This document shows positions 22,963-28,755 of a stretch of 28,755 bases of DNA, piece after piece. The DNA is from Armatimonadaceae bacterium. Its GTDB lineage: Bacteria; Armatimonadota; Armatimonadia; Armatimonadales; Armatimonadaceae. The stretch is from contig JAUJNC010000043.1 in assembly GCA_030446525.1 (NCBI GenBank), positions 1-28,755 of the forward strand, in the 5' to 3' direction. The notes beneath the pieces are model-generated. The model had not been told where the DNA came from. It worked only from the letters and a program-made list of their open reading frames with translations, and searched no databases. The first letter of the stretch is position 1. Every line of letters starts with the position of its first letter. A program made the translations under genes and the position numbers.

Positions 22963-23040
22963 GATTTAGCCGCCTCCAGATCGGCAGAATCGAGAAGGTC
23001 GCGGGCGTTGCGAGCGCCTGCGACCTTCGTGCTTTTATTG
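22963..23040 (-). promoter_or_regulatory. Structured leader of Rep-like copy 2
   Basis: GAAGGTCGC (22994-23002) pairs with GCGACCTTC (23020-23028), and GGCG with CGCC inside after one mismatch. GCCG (22969-22972) pairs with CGGC (22982-22985) around the ribosome-binding GGAGG. Same order as in copy 1 but with other bases in the first stem. Confidence 0.5.
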
Positions 23041-23054
23041 GTTGACGTTGCGCC

Positions 23055-23084
23055 AGTATAAAGGCTGGCCCGCCCCAATGTCAA
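23055..23084 (-). promoter_or_regulatory. Promoter of Rep-like copy 2
   Basis: TTGACA -35 (23084-23079), 18-bp spacer, TATACT -10 (23060-23055). Confidence 0.7.
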
Positions 23085-23261
23085 GCCTCCCTTCTCCCAG
23101 CAGGATTACTGGAGTGCGCGCCAGGCTGCCCCGCAGCCGGGATCAGCTCAAGCCACCCACTCTGAGTCCGATCGCTAGAACGGCCGTAAAGCCCTCTGGA
23201 AGCCCCGGAGACGAGCGTCACGCCTAGGGAGGCAGCTTGGCCATTTTGCAAGAGGAGCGTG

Positions 23262-23456
23262 ATGTTCGTAACTGGCGAGTGCGTAGGGTGCCTTGAGGTC
23301 AAGCCGTGCTGGAGGATGACCCTCCAGTACAACGACGCGCAAGGGCTTGTATGGCCGGTTAAACGGCTTCTGTGCCGCGAGTGCCGCGAGAAGCTACAGA
23401 GGAACGGCTTTGCTAACGACCCTGACTTCGCGCGCAGGATTGCCCCCAATCCGTGA
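23262..23456 (+). CDS. Small zinc-ribbon-like protein (64 residues)
   Basis: MFVTGECVGCLEVKPCWRMT begins the frame and LLCRECREKL follows 20 residues later: two Cys-x2-Cys pairs that could hold one zinc. AGAGGAG lies four bases before the ATG at 23262. Family and role unknown; similar small zinc proteins are common on plasmids. Stands between the divergent Rep-like copy 2 and the recombinase block. Confidence 0.55.
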   Translation: MFVTGECVGCLEVKPCWRMTLQYNDAQGLVWPVKRLLCRECREKLQRNGFANDPDFARRIAPNP

Positions 23457-23569
23457 TCTATGCAGGGTGTGGGGCGTTCCGCTCCCCGCGTGGGGCAGGC
23501 TCCGAGTGCCGGGGGAGAGATTATGTTTACTTGCTTGGTAACGGAAAAGACGCATTCTTCGTAGCTTTT

Positions 23570-23583
23570 CCATGGTACCATGG
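23570..23583. repeat. 14-bp perfect palindrome
   Basis: CCATGGTACCATGG lies 52 bases upstream of the next gene and could be an operator. Bases 23457-23635 otherwise contain no supported gene. Confidence 0.35.
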
Positions 23584-23635
23584 GGGGTAGAACGCCCCGG
23601 TCAGCGCGCAGGCGGTCCCCCGAGGAGGGTCCCCC

Positions 23636-23984
23636 ATGACAACCCCGACCGCCGCGGCCGGCGGCCTGTTCGACCGGTTCATGGCCGTCAACCGCGAGGC
23701 GTTCGGGCGCGCACTACAGCGCCGCCTACCACGCGTTGGCGGGAGCTCTGCACTGCGCGGTCGACGGGGGTGACGCGCCCGGTCTGCGCGAGGTAGGGCG
23801 CGTCGCCGCCGAGCAGGGTGACTTGATCGAAATCAGCGCCCCCGGCTATGAACACTCGACGGCGTCAGCGCGGGCGCGCGGCTTGGTAAAACCGGGCATT
23901 TACACGACGCGCGCGCCAGGCGCAGACGCACGCACGCTTGACCGAGCGCGCACGCGATCACGAAGCCGAGGACCCCCCAAATGA
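23636..23984 (+). pseudogene. Helical accessory protein, frameshifted
   Basis: The ATG at 23636 follows GAGGAGG and reads MTTPTAAAGGLFDRFMAVNR; near 23708 the frame must change to give HYSAAYHALAGALHCAVDGG and DAPGLREVGRVAAEQGD, then APGYEHSTASARARG. A further change near 23890 would give QAQTHARLTERARD. I recognise the AAYHALAxALHxA pattern from small proteins that accompany recombinases on mobile DNA; function unknown. The last codons overlap the recombinase start (ATGA). Confidence 0.55.
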
Positions 23985-25093
23985 GTTCTGTGCCCCCCGA
24001 CGTGCTGTTCCCCGGGGCGGCGGTCGATGCGGACGCGCTCGCGCTGCTGCTGGCCGACAAGCGCAGCCCCGGCACCCGCAAGGCCTACGCCGCCGACCTG
24101 CGCGACTTCTTCCACCGCGCCTACGCGGTTGCCGAGCCGACGCCCGCCGCGGTCGCCGCCTTCCTCGGGCTCCCCGCGCTGCAGGTCGCCCTGCACCTGG
24201 CCGCCTACAAGGCCGAGTTGCTCCGGCGCGGGCTCTTCGAGGCGACCGTGGACCGGCGACTGGCCGCCGTGCGCTCGCTGCTGGCCTTCTGCCACCGGCT
24301 CGGGCGGGCCGCCTCTGACGGGCGCGGTCTCGTCCGGAGCGAGAAGAACCGCGCGTATCGCGACACGCGGGGCATCGATGAGGCCAGCCTGCGCCGCCTG
24401 GTCGCCCTGCCCGGCACGGACACGTTGCGGGGGCTCCGCGACACGGCCCTGCTGCGATTGCTGGGGGAGAGCGCCCTGCGCCGGGCCGAGGTCTGCTCCT
24501 GCACCGTCTCCTCGTTCTCCGCCACCGACTGCCGCCTGCTGATCCTGGGCAAGGGACGCGGAACCCAGAAGGAGCCGGTCACGCTCGCGCCCCGGTGCGC
24601 CACCGCCATCGCCGCCTACCTGGAGGCCGCCGGCCACGGCCGCGAGCCGGACGGGCCGCTGTTCCGGAACGTGGATCCCCGGCCCGCCGTCCGGGGGCGG
24701 GGACTGACGGTGGATGGGCTCTATGACATCGTGCGCCGCTACGGGTACAGGCTGGGGCTGCCGTTGAGTTGCCATAAGCTGCGGCACACCGGGCCGCGCC
24801 CCGTGCCGGCATCCATCGAGACCGCCGAACAGCTCCAGCTCTTGACGGACAACGTGACCGATTATGCCGTCTTTCTGGCGGACACGAGCGGCCAGAAAAT
24901 CACCTGGAACGTGGGCGTGGAGCGCATCACCGGGTACACCGAGGCCGAGTTCCTGGGCCGGCCACCCGACCTGCTCTTCACCCGGAAGACAGTGCGGCGC
25001 GCATTTCCAAGAGATGCGCGCCGCGGTGGCGGGGGCCGGGCCGAGGATGAACGCTGGCACCTGAGGAAGGACGGCAGCCGGTACGGAAGGTAG
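23981..25093 (+). CDS. Truncated tyrosine recombinase joined in frame to a PAS domain
   Basis: 370 residues. Residues 1-270 are a XerC/XerD-like recombinase: SAM-like N-terminal domain (SPGTRKAYAADLRDFFHRAY), catalytic Arg of ALRRAEVCSC, Lys of GKGRGTQKEP and the H-x-x-R of SCHKLRHTG (His near 266, next His 269). The sequence then leaves the family, so the second conserved His/Trp and the nucleophilic Tyr are missing. Residues about 277-365 are a PAS domain typical of sensor kinases (LLTDNVTDYAVFLADTSGQK, WNVGVERITGYTEAEFLGRP, DERWHLRKDGSR). It ends where transposase DNA begins. It is probably a deletion product with an inactive recombinase, but the frame is open and may be expressed. Confidence 0.75.
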   Translation: MSSVPPDVLFPGAAVDADALALLLADKRSPGTRKAYAADLRDFFHRAYAVAEPTPAAVAAFLGLPALQVALHLAAYKAELLRRGLFEATVDRRLAAVRSLLAFCHRLGRAASDGRGLVRSEKNRAYRDTRGIDEASLRRLVALPGTDTLRGLRDTALLRLLGESALRRAEVCSCTVSSFSATDCRLLILGKGRGTQKEPVTLAPRCATAIAAYLEAAGHGREPDGPLFRNVDPRPAVRGRGLTVDGLYDIVRRYGYRLGLPLSCHKLRHTGPRPVPASIETAEQLQLLTDNVTDYAVFLADTSGQKITWNVGVERITGYTEAEFLGRPPDLLFTRKTVRRAFPRDARRGGGGRAEDERWHLRKDGSRYGR

Positions 25094-25868
25094 CGTTCAG
25101 GCGTTCTATGTAGGCCGTGTTGATCACGTTGGCACCAAAGAGCAGGGCCTCCATCGGTTCCTTGCTGCCCGGAACCAACTGTCGCGTCACGCCGACTACC
25201 CGGCCCTTCTGCTTGTGCTTTTTCACCTGCCCCAGGCAAAGACCGTCCCAGGGCACAAGGCGCGGGCGGCCGCCGGTGGGACCGCCACGCGCAAGCGCGC
25301 GCTGAAAGCACGTCACGTAGCTCCTGAGCCCGTCGAAGCAGACCAGCAAAGGGCGCAGCAGCGCGCCGGCAGGAACCAGAGCGGCCAGAGCCGCGATCAA
25401 GTCCCTATCCCGATGGGGCTGATCACCCTGCCCAGCCACAGGCGCCTCGGCACGGCCCGGGCCATTGCCATCCAGACAATCGCCTTGTGCATCTTGACCC
25501 GGCAACCATCGGCCGGGACCTGACCCAGGTCCCGCTTGTGGCCCAGCACCAGATGCTCGTGGAACCCGCTTTGCCTGCTCGCCCGCTTTCCTGTGCCAGG
25601 CAGCGACGGTGCGCTCATCCAGCGCAAAAGCGGCGACAACACTTGCGGCGCACAGCCAAAGGCAAGCAGCGTGACGACCAGAAAGAACACCTGCGGGTCC
25701 TTGTGCAGACGCTACAGGGCGGTGCAGGCCGTCTGGGTGAAGGTCCGCCTGCAGACGCTACATTTGTAGCGCCGTTTCTTCTGGCCGTGACCGATGATAT
25801 TGCCTTTACCTGTCTGCCCCCCTTGACGGGCAGTCCATCTTGGGACAGAATAGCTCTTGTGGGTCCAT
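25086..25868 (-). pseudogene. Decayed zinc-ribbon DDE transposase (IS1-like group)
   Basis: From ATG 25868: MDPQELFCPKMDCPSRG, a zinc ribbon, shifts in a G-run near 25824 to GNIIGHGQKKRRYKCSVCRR; a TAG then follows TACTAL at about 25712, and shifts after it give VFFLVVTLLAFGCAPQVLSP, CRVKMHKAIVWMAMARA, PLLVCFDGLRSYVTCFQRAL and NTAYIERLNATFR. The C-terminus is cut at the junction with the PAS fragment. The order of segments matches a transposase family common in Chloroflexota and cyanobacteria; exact IS family not certain. Not functional. Confidence 0.7.
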
Positions 25869-26105
25869 GGCAAAAGCTCCAAAGTCGAGGTGAGAGTCAA
25901 CTTTAGTGTTTTGCCGGACCCACGTTTGTTAAACGTGACGACAACCCACACTTTGATGGAGTGCTACCTGAGAGGCAGCAAAACGGCAGAAGAAGGAATT
26001 TGATCTCATCGCCGTGAATGACTCTGTCGCGCTGCCTGAATCGATGGATTCTTTTTTGTGAGGCGCTCATAGCTGCAGCGCACCACCCGCCCCAGAGATC
26101 CCCCT

Positions 26106-28163
26106 ATGAAATCTATGGTGTTCCGCACTATTACTGCCCAGTTGCTGCTTCTCGCGGCACTCTTAACCTTCTGCCATCCCACCCCTGCCGAAGTCACCAG
26201 GCTCGAGATTAAAGAGCGTACGCCGTATGCTCAGGGACGCGAGTTCCCAGGAGTGGGAGCCTACGAGGTTCTGCGCGGGGTAGTTCACTTCGCCGTCGAC
26301 CCAAAAGCGGAGGCAAACCGGCAGGTGGTAGATCTGGAACACGCTGCGCGCAACCACGCCGGGCGAGTTGAGTTTTCTGCCGATTTTGAGATGGCTGTGC
26401 CGATGGATCGCAGCAAGGCCAATGGCACGCTGCTCTACGACGTTAACAACCGTGGCAGAGCCTCAGCGGCATTGGCTTTCAACACTGGTGCGGCAGCAGC
26501 CGAGCACTTCCTGATGCGAAACGGCTATGTTATGGTCCTCTAGCGGCTGGATCGGTGAGTTATTGCCCGGCGGCGGTCGGCTGCGGCTTCATGCGCCCTT
26601 GCAACCGATGCCGATGGGCGCCCCATCCGCGGAACCGTCCGTGCGGAACTGGTGCCGGATGCGCCAGCGGAGCGGCTAAATATCGCAGACCAAACCAATC
26701 ACGGCAGCTACCGACCTACGGAGCGGGGATTGCGGGAGGCGACACTCACCTGGCGACAGCGGGAGAAGGACCCCCGAATCCCCATCCCCCGTGAGCAGTT
26801 CCGGCTGGAAACTAAGCCTCTGGAGCCAGGTGCACGGCCTGAGGAGATGCCGCAGATCGATCTCGTCCTTTCCGGCGGCTTTCGGCCTGGCTACATCTAT
26901 GAACTTATCTATGAGGCGCAGGGACCGCTCGTCCAAGGTCTGGGCCTCGCGGCGATCCGTGATCTTGTCTCCTTTCTCAAGCACGACACCAGTGAGCGGA
27001 ACCCGCTGTCGCTGCAGCGACGTCCCGATGAGCGGCGATCCGCTGTAGATAAGGCAATCGGCTTCGGCATCTCCCAGAGCGGGCGCGCCCTGCGAGTGCT
27101 GGTGTATGAGGGCTTCAACGCAGACGAGCAGGGGCGGATCGTCTTCGACGGATTGATGCCCCACGTTGCGGGAGCGGGACTGGGGTTCTTCAACTATCGC
27201 TTCGCCCTCCCCACGCGAACTAACGGTCAGCACGAGGGCCACCTTTATCCTATAGATAGGTTCCCCTTCACCTACGGCAATGAGAAGGACCCGTTTACAG
27301 GCCGCACCGACGGCATCCTGCGCCGTGCCCGCGCGGCGGGCGTCGTTGCGAAAGTGATGCATACGGACACCTCCGCCGAATACTGGCACCGGAGCGCATC
27401 GCTGGTGCACACCGATCCAATGGGCAAGCGTGATGCGGTCATTCCGCCACAGGTACGCATCTACGCCATCGGTGGCGCGCAACATTTACCAGGAAACGGC
27501 ATTCCGGGCGAGCGGGAAAGCAGCGGCTGGCTGCCTCGCAATCCGACGGATTACCGCCCACTGCTGCGCGCATTGCTTACCGCAATGAACGCATGGGTTC
27601 GCGAAGGGACGGAGCCACCTTCTAGCATCTATCCCCGGATCAGCGACGGGACGCTTTCAGGCAGGCAGGAGAAAGACAGCGGCTGGCGAGCGTTGCCCGG
27701 GGTGCGTTACCCGGAGGTGATTCAGCAGCCGGAATATTTGGACCACGGCCCAGAGTTCCTGACCACACAGCGACGGCTCTCCCGGTTTCCGCCGCTGCAA
27801 AAGGGCAACTATGTTGTTCGGGTGCCCGCCTATGGACCAGATAACAACGAGCGCGGGATGCTGCTTCTGCCTGCGGTCGCTGTACCTGTGGGGACCTTTA
27901 CTGGATGGAACCTGCGCCATCCGCAGGCAGGCGCGGACGGTGAACTGCTAGCTCTCTTTGGTGGCTACGTGCCGCTGGCACGAACTAAGGCCGAGCGGGA
28001 GGCGGCGGGCGATCCGCGCCTTTCGCTGGAGGAGCGCTATCCAAGCCTCGACGAGTATCTCTCGCGATTCACCGGCGCCGCGCAGGCAATGGTCCGTCAG
28101 CGATACCTGCTGGAGGAAGACTTGCCGGGGCTGCTGGAGTTGGCGCGAAAACAGGTCTGGTAA
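26106..28163 (+). pseudogene. Exported alpha/beta-hydrolase (Abhydrolase_10-like), two compensating frameshifts
   Basis: Signal peptide at residues 1-30 (TAQLLLLAALLTFC), then a long hydrolase with the nucleophile motif GFGISQSGRAL (G-x-S-x-S-G-R) and C-terminal segments such as GNYVVRVPAYGPDNNERGML. An extra T at about 26542 makes a TAG after NGYVMVL; without it SGWIGELLPGGGRLRLHAPL follows. A missing G near 26602 restores the frame (ATDADGRPIRG, then VRAELVPDAPAERLN). The two errors cancel and affect only about 20 codons, so either a recent lesion or sequencing error. The 3' 500 residues are uninterrupted. Secreted esterase-like activity is inferred from the family. Confidence 0.75.
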
Positions 28164-28297
28164 ACCTGGTAACCAACCAAGCCTTTTCTTCTACACTTAT
28201 CAGGGACACGAGGGTCTATCACAAACCACCGTTTCTGAGAGCCAAAGAAAATTGCTTGCTCACTCCAGGGCAAGAACCGGCAGAGGAAGAAACCGCC

Positions 28298-28662
28298 ATG
28301 ATGACCTTGCGCTGCACCCAAAAGCTGCTTCAGCGAATTCGCCTACCAGAGGATCTGGAGACAGCCCCGTCGCCCCCACCCACGACAGCGCTCGGAGACT
28401 GGTACGCGACCATTCTGTTCACGCGCCCGTCACATATTGTCTTATGTATGAGCGAACGATCCCGACTCTGCGTTCTCCTGCCCACGCGCGATCTGGACAC
28501 ATTGACACCACGTTTCCGGAGAGAGGTGCGTGGGCTGTTGCAGCAGATCGCCGTTTCGCAGGAGGCCATAGAGCGGGAGGAGCGCGAAATGACGCCGCTG
28601 TACTTTGCTTCTACCACCGGCGCCTCCGCGAGCCGCAGCGTTCTGGGTTCCATCAGTTGGTC
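28298..28662 (+). pseudogene. DUF6933-like protein, 3' end replaced by an IS element
   Basis: ATG 28298 follows AGAGGAAG and reads MMTLRCTQKLLQRIRLP, TALGDWYATILFTRPSHIVL, CMSERSRLCVLLPTRDLDTL and SRSVLGSI, the order seen in DUF6933 proteins, of unknown function. The native end is SVLGSMN or similar; here the sequence turns at about 28660 into IS DNA and the frame runs on, in phase with the IS reading frame, to the window end. Being open to the end, it is easily missed by ORF tools. Confidence 0.65.
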
Positions 28663-28755
28663 TGCACCCCTTGATTCGGTCCAGGAGGAGCCTTGGTCCC
28701 TGTCCTTGAAAGGAAGGGACACGATGAAAACAGGACAGTTTACCGACGAGCAGAT
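28663..28755 (+). mobile_element. Left end of an IS3-family element (partial)
   Basis: The first bases TGCACCCCTTGATTCGGTCC have the TG start of IS3-family ends, and the first gene begins 61 bases in, the usual distance. The rest lies beyond the window. Confidence 0.5.
28724..28755 (+). CDS. IS3-family transposase OrfA, N-terminus only
   Basis: MKTGQFTDEQ is the typical start of IS3-family OrfA (helix-turn-helix protein fused to OrfB by frameshifting). AGGAAGG precedes the ATG by six bases. Only ten residues are in the window. Confidence 0.6.
   Translation, partial: MKTGQFTDEQ

Noticed and set aside
25690..25720. In-frame TAG in the zinc-ribbon transposase as possible recoding
   Set aside because: The same gene has several other frameshifts and a missing C-terminus, so simple decay explains it.
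1..28755. tRNA, rRNA and tRNA-Sec genes
   Set aside because: I saw no cloverleaf with a T-loop GGTTCRA pattern or rRNA sequence. The selenocysteine machinery must be elsewhere in the genome if it exists.

Overview
The window looks like accessory DNA, probably a plasmid or plasmid-derived island, from a GC-rich bacterium. A broken type IV prepilin-like gene (about 15.5-16.3 kb) has the long N-terminal signature and the 'AQARDKARQTACLSNQKQL'-type sequence that I associate with Armatimonadota. A PEP-CTERM protein fits that group too. The host assignment is an inference from these two genes only.

Layout. 0.2-0.8 kb: a VapBC-type toxin-antitoxin pair. 1.3-4.0 kb: a plasmid maintenance block, with a ParA with an N-terminal helix-turn-helix, a ParB-like ribbon-helix-helix partner, and a Rep-like initiator. 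The block has 24-bp-spaced repeats before parA and inside the parB-like gene, and four 15-bp tandem repeats inside rep. 4.61-11.57 kb: a complete Tn3-family transposon with identical 37-bp terminal inverted repeats, tnpR, a res region and tnpA. Its passenger gene belongs to the UGSC family and reads through an in-frame UGA followed by a strong bacterial SECIS-like hairpin. It is therefore almost certainly a selenoprotein, although a standard gene caller would split it in two. 11.7-12.2 kb, just outside the transposon: a second UGA-containing gene, a thioredoxin-like protein whose UGA stands at the first Cys of the CxxC motif, again followed by a plausible hairpin.

12.6-16.3 kb: a PEP-CTERM protein with compensating frameshifts, a small exported protein, a HigBA toxin-antitoxin pair with a leaderless-looking promoter, a broken unknown gene and a broken prepilin. 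16.3-23.1 kb: two paralogous helix-turn-helix, Rep-like genes with matching leader RNAs. Between them lies a minus-strand string of very small, often overlapping genes (membrane, secreted, zinc-binding and unknown). Remnants of a CFA-synthase-like gene and of a pentapeptide-repeat gene are also there. 23.2-25.9 kb: a small zinc protein, a broken helical protein, a tyrosine recombinase that has lost its active-site Tyr and is joined in frame to a PAS domain, and a decayed zinc-ribbon transposase. 26.1-28.2 kb: an exported alpha/beta-hydrolase with two compensating frameshifts. 28.3-28.76 kb: a DUF6933-like gene whose 3' end is cut by an IS3-family element running out of the window.

The strongest biological signal is the pair of UGA-containing redox proteins, one carried inside a transposon and one beside its right end. 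Many other genes carry single-base frameshifts, so decay or sequencing error must be weighed for every in-frame stop. The hairpin downstream and the exact catalytic position of the UGA are what set these two genes apart.
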